A stretch of 64,000 nt of DNA from Afipia sp. (GTDB lineage Bacteria > Pseudomonadota > Alphaproteobacteria > Rhizobiales > Xanthobacteraceae), in contig JAFKEQ010000002.1 of assembly GCA_017308575.1 (NCBI GenBank), forward strand, positions 470,017 to 534,016. Reading direction: 5' to 3'. The translations under genes and the position numbers were made by a program. The stretch's first letter is position 1, and each line of letters starts with the position of its first letter. Positions 1-9,496 of this stretch are shown one piece after another. The notes under the pieces were generated by a model. The model made no database searches. It saw only the letters and a program-made list of their open reading frames with translations, and was not told the DNA's origin.

Positions 1-598
1 TGAACATGCCCGAGCACGATCCGCAGGTCGGACACGCGGAGCGCTCGATCACTTCGACCTCGGCATCGCTCACCTTGTCGTCGGCGGCGGCGATCATCGC
101 GTCGATCAGATCGACCGAGCGGATTTTGCCCTTGATGTTGACCTTGCCGGATTCCATCGGCCCGCCCGAGACGAACACGACGGGAATGTTGATGCGCATC
201 GCGGCCATCAGCATGCCGGGCGTGATCTTGTCGCAGTTGGAGATGCAGACCATGGCGTCGGCGCAATGCGCATTGACCATGTATTCGACGCTGTCGGCGA
301 TCAGTTCGCGCGAAGGCAGGCTGTAGAGCATGCCGTCATGGCCCATGGCGATGCCGTCGTCCACCGCGATGGTGTTGAATTCCTTGGCGACGCCGCCCGC
401 CTTCTCGACCTCGCGCGCGACAAGCTGTCCGAGATCCTGCAGATGGACGTGGCCCGGCACGAACTGGGTGAACGAGTTGACGATGGCGATGATCGGCTTG
501 CCGAAGTCTTCGTTCTTCATGCCCGTGGCGCGCCAGAGGCCGCGTGCGCCCGCCATGTTGCGGCCGTGGGTGGAGGTGCGGGAACGATAGGCGGGCAT
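1..598 (-). CDS. ilvD: Dihydroxy-acid dehydratase, N-terminal part (cut by window edge)
   Basis: This enzyme dehydrates dihydroxy acids to 2-keto acids in valine, leucine and isoleucine synthesis. The 199 visible residues begin [20 protein letters not shown] and contain NCDKITPGM and, at the very edge, [11 protein letters not shown], the cysteine-rich segment that binds the Fe-S cluster in the IlvD/Edd family. The ATG is read at 598-596 and fits the usual N-terminus. The remaining two thirds, including the substrate-binding beta-barrel, lie outside the window. The assignment to IlvD rather than Edd rests on the N-terminal signature. Confidence 0.95.
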   Translation of the reverse strand, partial: MPAYRSRTSTHGRNMAGARGLWRATGMKNEDFGKPIIAIVNSFTQFVPGHVHLQDLGQLVAREVEKAGGVAKEFNTIAVDDGIAMGHDGMLYSLPSRELIADSVEYMVNAHCADAMVCISNCDKITPGMLMAAMRINIPVVFVSGGPMESGKVNIKGKIRSVDLIDAMIAAADDKVSDAEVEVIERSACPTCGSCSGMF

Positions 599-848
599 TT
601 TTTGTCCTCTGGCAAGTCGGCGGGAAAGGTCTTCTAGCATCAAAGTCAGGGAGATAAAGCATTCCGGTGCAGGGGCGCCATGCTATCCGGAAAATGATGC
701 AGCACAGCATGTTCCGTGGGGCGCTTTTGCGCCCGGGCGCTGCGCGGAAGGGGACGGAACAGGCGCCGCGCATCGCTGCCATTTGCCGCAGCATGGAGAC
801 GGTCCGGCTTTTGGTGTAGGGTTGCGCATCTCAATCAAAAGGCTTCCG

Positions 849-2132
849 TTGTTATCCCTCGAACTCGGCATCGTCGCCGTTCTCATCGTCATCAACGGCC
901 TGCTTGCCATGTCGGAACTGGCCATCGTCTCGAGCCGTCCGGCGCGGCTGGCGGCGCTTGCTGAAAGGGGCGTGAGCGGATCGCGGCGCGCGCTTGCGCT
1001 GGCCTCCGATCCCGGAAAATTCCTTTCCACGGTGCAGATCGGCATCACGCTGGTCGGTGTGGCGTCGGGCGCTTTTTCAGGTGCGACGCTCGGCGCGCGG
1101 CTCTCGGCGTGGCTCGTGGATCTCGGCCTGTCTGCGAGGCTTGCGGACGGGCTCGGCGTCGGCGCGGTGGTCACCCTGATCACCTATGCCTCGCTGATTA
1201 TCGGCGAACTGGTGCCGAAACAGATCGCGTTGCGCGATCCGGAAGCGGTGGCGGTGAAGGTCGCGCCCGCGATGGTGGTGCTTGCGAAAATCTCTTCGCC
1301 GCTGGTGTGGATTCTGGATCGTTCCGGCAAAGGCCTGCTCTGGCTGCTCGGCCAGCGCGGCGAGGCCGAGGACAAGGTGAGCGAGGATGAAATCCGCACC
1401 CTTGTGGTCGAGGCGGAGAACGCCGGTGTGCTGGAGCCCGGCGAGAAGGAGATGATCGCGGGCGTGATGCGGCTCGGCGATCTGCCGGTCGGCGCGGTGA
1501 TGACGCCGCGCCACGAGGTCAGCATGATCAACCTGTCCGATCCGCCGGATGCGATCCGTCTTGCTTTCAGGGAAGGCTCGCACTCGCGCCTGCCGGTGTT
1601 CGACGGCGAGGAAACGCTCGGCATCGTGCAGGCCAAGGACATGCTGGATGTATATTTGGCGGGAGGGATTCCAGATATCGGCAAGCTGGTGCGCCAGGCG
1701 CCGGTTATCCCGGAAACCGTCGACGCGCGGGACGTGGTGGCCATCTTGCGCGACTCGCCGGTACACATGGGCCTGGTTCATGACGAGTACGGCACGTTTC
1801 AGGGCGTCGTCACCAATGCTGACATTCTGGAATCCATCGTCGGAAGCTTCCGCACCGAGGACGGACCGGCGGAAGCCGCTTTCGTCAGGCGCGACGATGG
1901 ATCGCTGCTCATTTCGGGCTGGATGCCCGCCATCGAATTCGCGGCGCTGCTCGGCATCGACCTGCCGCCCTCGCGGCCTTACCAGACCTGCGCCGGTTAT
2001 CTTTTGGAAAAGTTCGGCGCGATCCCCGATGTCGGCCAGAGCGTTGCAGCGGACGGCTGGCGGTTCGAGATTGTCGATCTCGATGGCCGCCGCATCGACA
2101 AGGTGCTCGCGATGAAAGATAGCGCCGATTGA
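849..2132 (+). CDS. Hemolysin-family CNNM/CBS-domain membrane protein
   Basis: This belongs to the TlyC/CorC-type (UPF0053) family: an N-terminal DUF21/CNNM membrane domain (ELGIVAVLIVINGLLAMSEL and further hydrophobic segments over about the first 150 residues), a CBS pair (around VGAVMTPRHEV and VVAILRDSPVHMGLVHDEYG), then a C-terminal CorC_HlyC domain. Such proteins are linked to divalent cation efflux or membrane integrity; older 'hemolysin' names are mostly by homology. No ATG is available. I prefer the TTG at 849, which follows an AAAAGG stretch and starts just before the first membrane helix. An in-frame TTG at 783 would add 22 residues. Confidence 0.85.
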   Translation: MLSLELGIVAVLIVINGLLAMSELAIVSSRPARLAALAERGVSGSRRALALASDPGKFLSTVQIGITLVGVASGAFSGATLGARLSAWLVDLGLSARLADGLGVGAVVTLITYASLIIGELVPKQIALRDPEAVAVKVAPAMVVLAKISSPLVWILDRSGKGLLWLLGQRGEAEDKVSEDEIRTLVVEAENAGVLEPGEKEMIAGVMRLGDLPVGAVMTPRHEVSMINLSDPPDAIRLAFREGSHSRLPVFDGEETLGIVQAKDMLDVYLAGGIPDIGKLVRQAPVIPETVDARDVVAILRDSPVHMGLVHDEYGTFQGVVTNADILESIVGSFRTEDGPAEAAFVRRDDGSLLISGWMPAIEFAALLGIDLPPSRPYQTCAGYLLEKFGAIPDVGQSVAADGWRFEIVDLDGRRIDKVLAMKDSAD

Positions 2133-2224
2133 TCGGCGCAGCCATGCATGCGCGGATATTGTCGGGCATGATTGAATCTGCGACGCCGTAACCATTGCAT
2201 CGATAACCCGGGCTTCCGCGTTTC

Positions 2225-3097
2225 ATGACCAGTTCACGATGGACAGGCATCGCCTGTCTCGGGATCACCGCATTTGGGTGGGGCTTGAACTGGCCCTTCA
2301 TGAAGCTGTTGCTGCGCGAACTTCCGCCTCTGTCCGCGCGCGGGCTTGCCGGCGTCGTCGCGGCCGTCATCCTTGCGGCAGTCGCCGTTGCACGGGGCGA
2401 GCGGCTTGCGGTGCCGCTTGCGGCAATTCCGCGTCTTCTGTTCGCGACCTTTACGAATGTCATCGCCTGGATGGGATTCGGCACGATCGCGATGCAGTGG
2501 GTCACCGTCAGCGAGGGCGCGCTGCTCGCCTACACCATGCCGATCTGGGCGACGCTGCTGGCATGGCCGCTGCTGGGCACGCGGCCGACATTGCGCGACC
2601 TCGTTGCGTTGTGTCTGGGCCTCGGCGGCATTGTCACGCTGTTCGGCGGGACCGGTTTCGCGCTCGGGCCCGAGAAACTCGCCGGCGCGTCGCTGGCGCT
2701 TGCGGCGGCCATTCTGTTCGCCTTCGGCAATGTCGTGAATGGCAAGCCGATGCCGATTCCGCCACTTGCGCTGGTGGCCTGGCAGGTCGGGCTCGGCTGT
2801 CTGGCGATGCTGGTTTATGGCCTCGCCGTTGAGCAGCCGCATTTCGGTGCGCTCTCGCACGCGGGGTGGGGCATGATGGCGTATATGACCATCGTCCCGA
2901 TGGGCATCTGCTACGTGACTTGGTTCGAGACGTTGCGTCGCCTGCCGCCTGCGACGGCCTCGACCGGCATGCTCCTGGTGCCGGTGGTCGGCGTGGTTGC
3001 GGCGGCCGCGATGGTCGGAGAGCCGCTCGGTCTTCGCGTCATTCTCGCCATGGTGCTGACGCTGGGCGGCGTGACGCTCGCATTGCAGCGCTCGTGA
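2225..3097 (+). CDS. EamA/DMT-family transporter
   Basis: A 290-residue integral membrane protein with about ten hydrophobic helices arranged as two repeated EamA halves, typical of the drug/metabolite transporter superfamily (RhaT/YdcZ-like). The first helix carries GITAFGWGLNWPFMKLLL and the second half ends in the usual VGEPLGLRVILAMVLTLGGV segment. Members export or import amino acids, sugars or other metabolites; nothing here shows the substrate. It stands alone, and its end meets the convergent anti-sigma gene 12 bases away. Confidence 0.88.
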   Translation: MTSSRWTGIACLGITAFGWGLNWPFMKLLLRELPPLSARGLAGVVAAVILAAVAVARGERLAVPLAAIPRLLFATFTNVIAWMGFGTIAMQWVTVSEGALLAYTMPIWATLLAWPLLGTRPTLRDLVALCLGLGGIVTLFGGTGFALGPEKLAGASLALAAAILFAFGNVVNGKPMPIPPLALVAWQVGLGCLAMLVYGLAVEQPHFGALSHAGWGMMAYMTIVPMGICYVTWFETLRRLPPATASTGMLLVPVVGVVAAAAMVGEPLGLRVILAMVLTLGGVTLALQRS

Positions 3098-3109
3098 CGA
3101 ATGAAAGGC

Positions 3110-3880
3110 TTACAGTTTTGCCTTTTCGTTCTGATCGTAGACCAGCCGTGCGACCTGTTCGAGACGCTGGCGGTCGCCCGCGCCGCTGACCACATAGCCC
3201 ACGCCGCGATCGGCCCAGAACAGCGCGCCGGTGCCGTTGTCGCTGGCGTAGCGCATCTGGGCGATTTCAGTTGACGCCTTCGAGGCGTAAATCGTGAATC
3301 GCTCGCCCGATGCGGTTTCGTACATCAGGAACGACGCGGGGCCGGCAGGGCCCGGCAGCAGACGGCCGCCGACAAGCTTCAGTCCTGTCGCATCAAGCTC
3401 GGGCGCTCTGACCTCATATCCGCAGCGCTTGCTCAGCCACTGTTGAAGGTGCGAACGGTCGCTACCCGCTACTTCGACCGGATGACGGACCTCGACCACG
3501 TAGAGCGTGTGCGCCTCCAGTGCGTCCCGGGTGAGGCTGGTGAAGGTGGACAGCTGCGCGCTGCGGCCACGCAGTTCGTAACCGGCGCCGCCTCCGACGA
3601 TGAAGGCCGCGAGGGTCGCCGCCATGAGCGCGTAGGCCCATCGCCGGGGCGGCCGGCTCAGCAGATTGATGTTCAGATGCGGCGGCACGGCTTCGTCGGC
3701 CACATGATCGTATTTCGCATGCAGAGCGTCCGTCATCGCGCGCCATGACCTGACGCGGTCGGCATCCGCCGGGTGCGACACCAGCCACGCCTCGACCGCC
3801 GCGCTGCGTTCGGCGGGGAGCTCGTTGTCCACATAGGCGTGAAGTTCGTCTTCGGTGACGGGAATACTGTGGTCAGTCAT
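3110..3880 (-). CDS. Anti-sigma factor, membrane-anchored
   Basis: 256 residues directly downstream of an ECF sigma gene on the same strand. The N-terminus (EDELHAYVDNELPAERSAAVE) is the typical anti-sigma helical domain; the HxxxCxxC zinc motif of redox-sensing members is absent. One membrane helix lies at about residues 80-100 (WAYALMAATLAAFIVGGGAG), followed by a soluble domain of about 150 residues, presumably periplasmic. By family, it would hold the upstream sigma factor at the membrane until a signal arrives. The signal cannot be read from the sequence. Confidence 0.85.
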   Translation of the reverse strand: MTDHSIPVTEDELHAYVDNELPAERSAAVEAWLVSHPADADRVRSWRAMTDALHAKYDHVADEAVPPHLNINLLSRPPRRWAYALMAATLAAFIVGGGAGYELRGRSAQLSTFTSLTRDALEAHTLYVVEVRHPVEVAGSDRSHLQQWLSKRCGYEVRAPELDATGLKLVGGRLLPGPAGPASFLMYETASGERFTIYASKASTEIAQMRYASDNGTGALFWADRGVGYVVSGAGDRQRLEQVARLVYDQNEKAKL

Positions 3881-3959
3881 GGTCTGGTTCTTTCAAATTC
3901 CCCAACGGGAAAATATACGGCTTTCCGGCGGTGGTGTATTTCGAACTCATCTAAAGCGC

Positions 3960-4451
3960 TCATTTCACCCGCCGCAGCATCGGCCGCTCGCCTTCGAGCA
4001 TCGCCTTGACCTGCGCCCGCGCACGGGCGAGGCGCGACATCACGGTGCCGATGGGGACGCCCTGAATATCGGCGACATCGCGATAGCTCAGTCCTTCCAG
4101 CACCACCAGCAGGAGAACCGCGCGCTGGTCCTCCGGCAATGTCAGCAGCGCCCGGGAAATATCGCGGCCTTCCGCTTCCGTGCCGGATGCGTCCGCGTTC
4201 GTGTCGTGCAGTTCCATCATCGTCGGTTGCCGCGCCAGCGAGCGGCGGCGGTTGCGATTGAGGTTGGTCAGGATGGTGTAAAGCCATGCCCGCAGGTCGC
4301 CACCCAGAAACAGCTTTTCCGACCTCAGCGCGCGGACCAGCGTATCCTGCACCAGATCGTCGGCGATATCGCGGTCCCGCGCCAGCGCGCGGGCATAGCG
4401 CCGCAGGGCCGGGATCATGGTCTCGACATTGTGTCGAAAATCGCTGCTCAT
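3960..4451 (-). CDS. ECF-type RNA polymerase sigma factor
   Basis: 163 residues with sigma region 2 (DDLVQDTLVRALR, then a tryptophan-containing LRAWLYTILTNLNRN) and region 4 (LPEDQRAVLLLVVLEGLSYRDVA, then IGTVMSRLARAR, the DNA-recognition helix). Regions 1.1 and 3 are missing, as expected for an extracytoplasmic function sigma factor. The anti-sigma gene follows 79 bases downstream on the same strand, so the two probably form a co-transcribed sensing pair. It is transcribed divergently from fabI. Confidence 0.92.
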   Translation of the reverse strand: MSSDFRHNVETMIPALRRYARALARDRDIADDLVQDTLVRALRSEKLFLGGDLRAWLYTILTNLNRNRRRSLARQPTMMELHDTNADASGTEAEGRDISRALLTLPEDQRAVLLLVVLEGLSYRDVADIQGVPIGTVMSRLARARAQVKAMLEGERPMLRRVK

Positions 4452-4641
4452 CGAAGGTCTGTCTGGTCCCGGGGACTTTGTCGTTCTTAAGGGAAAAACA
4501 CCCGCAAAGGCCGACTATTCCGCTCCTTCCGGCCATTAAGGTTAGGAGTTTGCGTCCTTTGCCCGGCTTGAACGGCCTGTGCGCCTATGTCATGAGGGGC
4601 TTCATTCATGCGGCAAGGTCGGATACGGGATACTCGATTTC

Positions 4642-5463
4642 ATGGCTGAAAATATGGGTCTGATGCGCGGCAAGCGCGGCGTCATCCTCGGCGTGGCGAA
4701 CAACCGCTCGATCGCTTACGGGATTGCGAAATCGTGCCGCGATCAGGGCGCGGAACTCGCGCTCACCTGGCAGGGCGACGCGCTGAAAAAGCGGGTCGAG
4801 CCGCTGGCCAAGGAACTCGGCGCAATCACGCTCGGTCATTGCGACGTCACCGATCCGGCGACCATCGATGCGGTGTTCGCCGAAGTGAAAAAGCAGTGGG
4901 GCAAGATCGATTTCGTCGTGCACGCCATCGCATTCGCCGACAAGGATCAGCTCGACGGCCGTTATATCGAGACCACGCAGGACAACTTCACCAACTCCAT
5001 GCTGATCTCGTGTTACTCGCTGACGGCGATCGCACAGCGCGCCGAGCATCTGATGACCGAGGGCGGCTCGATCCTCACGCTGTCCTATTACGGCGCGGAG
5101 AAGTGGATGCCGCATTACAACGTGATGGGCGTCGCCAAGGCCGCGCTGGAAGCCAGCGTGCGCTATCTCGCCGCCGATCTCGGCGAGAAGAACATCCGCG
5201 TCAACGCGATCTCGGCGGGGCCGATCAAGACGCTGGCGGCCTCGGGCATCGGCGATTTCCGCTATATCCTGAAGTGGAACGAATATAACGCGCCGCTCCG
5301 CCGCAACGTGACGCAGGAAGAAGTCGGCGACAGCGCGATGTACTTCCTCTCCGATCTCGCGCGCGGCGTCACCGGCGAAGTGCATCATGTGGATGCCGGC
5401 TATCATGTGGTCGGCATGAAGAACCCGCATGCGCCGGACGTGTCGATGGGCGCGAAGGAATAG
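4642..5463 (+). CDS. fabI: Enoyl-[acyl-carrier-protein] reductase (NADH)
   Basis: Carries out the last reduction of each fatty acid elongation cycle. The 273-residue protein has the FabI-type divergent SDR pattern: the nucleotide motif GVANNRSIAYGIAKSC, the active-site segment YYGAEKWMPHYNVMGVAK with the Tyr-x6-Lys spacing, and AISAGPIKTLAASGI, which contacts substrate and triclosan-type inhibitors in the family. I chose the ATG at 4642 (MAENMGLMRGKRG) because it matches the usual N-terminus; an in-frame ATG 63 bases upstream gives an unconserved extension. Confidence 0.95.
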   Translation: MAENMGLMRGKRGVILGVANNRSIAYGIAKSCRDQGAELALTWQGDALKKRVEPLAKELGAITLGHCDVTDPATIDAVFAEVKKQWGKIDFVVHAIAFADKDQLDGRYIETTQDNFTNSMLISCYSLTAIAQRAEHLMTEGGSILTLSYYGAEKWMPHYNVMGVAKAALEASVRYLAADLGEKNIRVNAISAGPIKTLAASGIGDFRYILKWNEYNAPLRRNVTQEEVGDSAMYFLSDLARGVTGEVHHVDAGYHVVGMKNPHAPDVSMGAKE

Positions 5464-5473
5464 TTATCGCGAC

Positions 5474-5586
5474 GTCATCCTGAGGTGCGAGCGACGTTTG
5501 TCGCGAGCCTCGAAGGATGACGTTTCGGTTTAAGTCGCCGCATCCTTCGAGGCTCGCCGCAAGAGCGGCTCACGCCTCAGGATGAC
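5474..5586. repeat. Two REP-like palindromic units, head to head
   Basis: Unit one (5474-5521) runs from GTCATCCTGAGGTGCGAGC to GCGAGCCTCGAAGGATGAC. Unit two (5541-5586) is a near copy in the opposite orientation, starting CATCCTTCGAGGCTCG and ending CTCAGGATGAC. Together they form a large imperfect palindrome between fabI and the phosphatase gene. This sequence type is dispersed in many Nitrobacteraceae genomes. Confidence 0.8.
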
Positions 5587-5607
5587 GGCCAAGGGCAAAG
5601 AGCGGAA

Positions 5608-6207
5608 ATGCCATCTCCCACCGTCTATTTCATCCGTCACGGCCAGACCGAATGGAATGCCGCAGGCCGCTTTCAGGGCAGTCAGGACATTCCGCTCAAC
5701 GCCATCGGCAAGGATCAGGCGATCCGGTCCGGTGAACTGCTGGTCGATGTTCTGGCGCGTGACGAGCATGATCCGGCGAAAGTCCCGTTCGTATCGTCGC
5801 CGCTCGGACGTGCGCGCAACACAATGGAGTTGGTGCGCGGCGCGCTCGGCGTGCCGCCGCATGACTATCAACTCGACGATCGTCTGCGTGAAATCGGCTA
5901 CGGCCACTGGGAAGGCTCGACGCTGACCGAGATGCAGATCTCGCATCCCGATATTTTTGCCGAACGCGAGGTCGACAAATGGGGCGTGCCGCCGCCGGGC
6001 GGCGAGAGCTATGCGTCGGTCACCATCCGCATGCGCGATTGGTACGACTCGCTGCTGCAGGACACCGTGGCGGTGTCTCACGGCGGCTCGATGCGGGCGC
6101 TGCTGGTGGCGCTGGACGTGGAAACGCCGGTCGGCGCCGCGGACCTGACGGTGGAGCAGGGCGTGGTTTACGTGTTCTGCGATGGGCAGGTCACGAAACA
6201 TAGTTAA
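5608..6207 (+). CDS. Histidine phosphatase family protein (phosphoglycerate mutase-like)
   Basis: 199 residues starting with the branch-1 phosphatase signature FIRHGQTEWN, where His is the phosphorylated residue, followed by the second catalytic cluster SSPLGRARNTME and a late VSHGGSMRALL carrying the second His. The family covers cofactor-dependent phosphoglycerate mutases and many broad phosphatases; sequence alone does not separate them. The start has the purine-rich AAAGAGCGGAA in front of it. The gene lies between the REP elements and the repeat-rich aroC leader. Confidence 0.88.
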   Translation: MPSPTVYFIRHGQTEWNAAGRFQGSQDIPLNAIGKDQAIRSGELLVDVLARDEHDPAKVPFVSSPLGRARNTMELVRGALGVPPHDYQLDDRLREIGYGHWEGSTLTEMQISHPDIFAEREVDKWGVPPPGGESYASVTIRMRDWYDSLLQDTVAVSHGGSMRALLVALDVETPVGAADLTVEQGVVYVFCDGQVTKHS

Positions 6208-6244
6208 GCGCTAATAAGCCACTCCGATTCCGCCACACTACGGT

Positions 6245-6334
6245 GTTGCGATTATCGCAACAAAATTTGCGATTTTCGCAACAAGCCGCTACGACAGGTA
6301 GCGTATTTGCTACTAAGTTGTAGCGATTTCGCTA
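6245..6334. promoter_or_regulatory. Cluster of inverted repeats upstream of aroC
   Basis: Five inverted repeats sit within 90 bases: GTTGCGAT-T-ATCGCAAC (6245-6261, perfect 8+8), TTGCGA-TTT-TCGCAA (6267-6281), CGCTAC-GACAG-GTAGCG (6287-6303), GCTAC-TAAGTT-GTAGC (6309-6324) and TAGCGA-TT-TCGCTA (6321-6334). The last two overlap and are mutually exclusive. The block ends 14 bases before the aroC start. It could be a tandem operator array for an HTH regulator or a set of leader hairpins. Confidence 0.6.
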
Positions 6335-6347
6335 TTCGGATTTTCCT

Positions 6348-7430
6348 ATGTCCTTCAATACCTTCGGCCATATGTTCCGCGTCACAACCTTTGGCGAAAG
6401 CCACGGGGTCGCGCTCGGCTGTGTTGTCGATGGTTGTCCGCCGCGCATTCCGCTGACCGTTGAGGAAATCCAGCGCGATCTCGACCGCCGCCGTCCGGGC
6501 CAGTCGCGCTTCACCACCCAGCGGCAGGAAGCCGATCAGGTGAAAATCCTGTCGGGCGTGATGGAGACGGACGCGGGGCAGGTCACCACCGGCACGCCGA
6601 TCGCGCTGATGATCGAGAACACCGACCAGCGCTCCAAGGACTATTCCGAGATCAAGGACAAGTTTCGTCCCGGCCATGCCGACTACACCTATGAAGCGAA
6701 GTACGGCCTGCGCGATTATCGCGGCGGCGGGCGCTCCTCGGCGCGCGAAACCGCGGCGCGTGTCGCGGCGGGTGCGGTCGCGCGCAAGATTATTCCCGAT
6801 GTGAAGGTGCGCGCCGCGCTGGTGCAGATGGGGCCGCACAAGATCGACCGCGCGGCGTGGGACTGGGACGAGATCGGCCGCAATCCGTTCTTCTGCCCGG
6901 ACAAGGCCAAGGCTGAATTCTTCGCGGACTATCTCGATGATATCCGCAAGAAGGGCTCGTCGATCGGCGCGGTGATCGAGGTCGTCGCGGAAGGCGTGCC
7001 TGCGGGGCTCGGCGCGCCGATCTACGGCAAGCTCGACAGCGATCTCGCCAGCGCGCTGATGAGCATCAACGCCGTGAAAGGCGTCGAGATCGGCGCGGGC
7101 TTCGGCGCGGCCGAACTGCACGGCGAGGACAACGCCGACGAGATGCGCATGGGCAATAACGGTCCGGTGTTTCTGTCGAACCATGCCGGCGGCATTCTCG
7201 GCGGCATTTCCACCGGACAGGCCGTGGTGGCGCGTTTCGCCGTGAAGCCGACATCGTCCATCCTCACGCCACGGCGCACCATCGACAAATCCGGCACGGA
7301 CACCGACATCATGACCAAGGGCCGCCACGATCCCTGCGTCGGCATTCGCGCGGTTCCGGTCGGCGAAGCGATGGTCGCCTGCGTCATCGCCGACCATCTG
7401 CTGCGCCATCGCGGGCAGGTGGGTTTTTGA
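6348..7430 (+). CDS. aroC: Chorismate synthase
   Basis: Converts 5-enolpyruvylshikimate 3-phosphate to chorismate using reduced FMN, the last common step of aromatic amino acid synthesis. The 360-residue length is typical. Signatures seen are [17 protein letters not shown] near the N-terminus, [17 protein letters not shown] in the middle, and [15 protein letters not shown] towards the C-terminus, which together carry the flavin-binding and catalytic His/Arg residues. The leader contains an unusual array of inverted repeats. A glycosyltransferase gene follows after 35 bases. Confidence 0.97.
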   Translation: MSFNTFGHMFRVTTFGESHGVALGCVVDGCPPRIPLTVEEIQRDLDRRRPGQSRFTTQRQEADQVKILSGVMETDAGQVTTGTPIALMIENTDQRSKDYSEIKDKFRPGHADYTYEAKYGLRDYRGGGRSSARETAARVAAGAVARKIIPDVKVRAALVQMGPHKIDRAAWDWDEIGRNPFFCPDKAKAEFFADYLDDIRKKGSSIGAVIEVVAEGVPAGLGAPIYGKLDSDLASALMSINAVKGVEIGAGFGAAELHGEDNADEMRMGNNGPVFLSNHAGGILGGISTGQAVVARFAVKPTSSILTPRRTIDKSGTDTDIMTKGRHDPCVGIRAVPVGEAMVACVIADHLLRHRGQVGF

Positions 7431-7465
7431 CGGGCAGCCAGCCGAATATCAGGGATCGCTAGTCG

Positions 7466-9475
7466 ATGGATATTCTGTCTGACATGCTCCGGATTTTCAG
7501 AAGAATGTCAGGCTCGGGCGCAGCCTCATCTGATCGTGACGGGCAAATTAATCCTCACGCTCCCCAAGACGATTTAACCGCTCCCCTTCGCGATATAGAG
7601 CGGCAGCGCGATGTTCTCGAAGCGTTGCGTAGCCGCCTCGATGCCGTGGATGAATTGAATCGTCGCGTCGAAGCGGCTTCCCACGAAATCGAGCGCTTGA
7701 ATCAGAAGAATGCCGTTCTGATGAAGCTTGCGACTTACATGTCCGCTGGTCCGGCAGGTCAGGGTGACTCCAACCCCCTCGTTACGGTGATCTTACCGAC
7801 GTTCAACCGCCGGCACTGCATCACGGATGCCATCGAAAGCGTCGTTCGCCAGTCCTACCAAAACTGGGAATTGATGATCATCGATGACGGAAGCACGGAC
7901 GACACCGTAGAGCTGATCGCGCCCTATCACTCTGACACCCGCATCAAATTCATTCAGCAGCAGCGCTCCGGTCATGCCGCCGCGCGCAATCGCGGCCTCC
8001 AGGCGTCACGCGGTTCGCTGATCGCGCATCTGGATAGCGACTGTATTTTCTATCCCGGATTTCTCAATGCGATGGTGGGGGAATTCGCCAAGGACCCTGC
8101 GCTCGACTTCGCTTACGGAGCGCTGACGTTCGAAGAAAGTGATCCTTTCGCGAGGGATATCCTGTTTGAGCCTTTCGATCGCGCCAGATTGCTGGTGGGA
8201 AATTACATTGACATGAATGTCATTGTTTATCGCAGGGCGCTTTTCGAAAAACTGGGCGGACCTGATCCCGCTCTCTCCCGTCTGTCGGATTGGGACGTCG
8301 CCTTGCGCTATACGGCTGAAAAGCCGGGGCGGGCGGTGCCGGTCGTCGCCGCGCAGTATCGAATTCGCGATGAGAACAGGGTTTCGGCCACGATGTTGAT
8401 GTCGCCGAATCATTTTCAGGTCGTGAGGAAATGGTATCCCGGCGCGGTGCGGCTGCCGCGTGTGCTGTATGTAGCAGACCGCGTTCCGCAGTCTCTCATG
8501 GATTCCATCGAGATGGAAATTCGTTGCATGCAGCGCTGGGGCGTGCATGTCGAGCTGTGGCACGATGTCGAGCAAACCTGGCCTTGGGCGGCGCCTTCGA
8601 AAATTCATCGGGGCACGCTCGAAGAGGCGATTGCGCTCTCGAAGGCGGAGATCATTCACATCTGCCGTCCGGATTCCACCGGACCGCGACTTCAGGCCTG
8701 CCTGTCGTCCGGCTTGCCAGTGACCGTGAATCTCCGCGGCTTCGATGTCTCCGCTTCGATGCTGGCCGAGATCCTCGACCGCGACGATGTGAAAGGCGTT
8801 TACGGATTTCCGCATCAGGTGAAATCACTGAACGGCGGCGATGCGCGGATGCATGCCGTCCATCCGGCTTTTGATACATCGACGATCAAGCCTTTCGCGG
8901 AGAAGGACCGAACTCTGGTCGTGTCCGCGGTGGATGGGCTGACCGACGAGAACCTCTCGTTCTTTTCTGGCTTGGCTCGGCTGCTGCCGGATTATCGTTT
9001 TACTCTGATAGACAAGGGATCGGACGCCGCCGCCGATAGAGACGCGTCGCTTGGTGGGATGGACTCAAGGGTCAAACTTCTTTTGCGGCCATCCGACGAG
9101 GTGATTTCCGACTCAATATCAAAAGCCGGAATCTATCTTCACGCGCCGGGATCGGGGTTGCCTTCTCCGACGCCCGGTGAATTGGGCTCAGTCATCGACG
9201 CCATGGCCACCGGAAGCTACATCCTGAGCGCGGAGTCTTCCGATCTGCGCGAGTATGTCGGAGAAGCAGGTGAGACCTATCTGACTCTCGATCAGGCCGC
9301 CGAACTGATCGCCCGGACTTCCGGCTGGTCTGCCGAGGAATGGCGGAAAGCCTGGGTGGCGTCGGTCGAGCGCGCGTTTCAACATTATCCTGATGAGCTG
9401 GCGTTCCGCACCATTCTTGATGACTGGATCGCGTTGATCGGTTCTCATCCGGTGCCGGCCGAGGCGATCGTCTGA
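7466..9475 (+). CDS. Family 2 glycosyltransferase with coiled-coil N-terminus and extra C-terminal domain
   Basis: 669 residues. Residues about 45-90 are heptad-like (RDIERQRDVLEALRSRLDAV and following), suggesting a coiled coil. A GT-A family 2 domain follows from about residue 108 (VTVILPTFNRR, IIDDGSTDDT, HLDSDCIFYPGF with a DxD-type metal site). From about residue 330 there is a second region (RVLYVADRVPQS and ICRPDSTGPRL) resembling a GT-B or GT4-like fold without an obvious catalytic motif. No signal peptide or membrane helix is evident. Codon use is less GC-biased than in aroC. The acceptor is unknown; cell-surface polysaccharide is the usual target. Confidence 0.82.
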   Translation: MDILSDMLRIFRRMSGSGAASSDRDGQINPHAPQDDLTAPLRDIERQRDVLEALRSRLDAVDELNRRVEAASHEIERLNQKNAVLMKLATYMSAGPAGQGDSNPLVTVILPTFNRRHCITDAIESVVRQSYQNWELMIIDDGSTDDTVELIAPYHSDTRIKFIQQQRSGHAAARNRGLQASRGSLIAHLDSDCIFYPGFLNAMVGEFAKDPALDFAYGALTFEESDPFARDILFEPFDRARLLVGNYIDMNVIVYRRALFEKLGGPDPALSRLSDWDVALRYTAEKPGRAVPVVAAQYRIRDENRVSATMLMSPNHFQVVRKWYPGAVRLPRVLYVADRVPQSLMDSIEMEIRCMQRWGVHVELWHDVEQTWPWAAPSKIHRGTLEEAIALSKAEIIHICRPDSTGPRLQACLSSGLPVTVNLRGFDVSASMLAEILDRDDVKGVYGFPHQVKSLNGGDARMHAVHPAFDTSTIKPFAEKDRTLVVSAVDGLTDENLSFFSGLARLLPDYRFTLIDKGSDAAADRDASLGGMDSRVKLLLRPSDEVISDSISKAGIYLHAPGSGLPSPTPGELGSVIDAMATGSYILSAESSDLREYVGEAGETYLTLDQAAELIARTSGWSAEEWRKAWVASVERAFQHYPDELAFRTILDDWIALIGSHPVPAEAIV

Positions 9476-9496
9476 TTTGACCGGATACGGTGCGGA

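Noticed and set aside
1077..2195. Long antisense frames opposite the CNNM/CBS gene and similar frames opposite other GC-rich genes
   Set aside because: Typical shadows of high-GC coding sequence; the sense frames have clear families and the antisense ones do not.
5474..5586. CRISPR-like array in the repeat blocks
   Set aside because: Only two inverted units without regular spacers; same for the other repeat blocks. No cas genes in the window.
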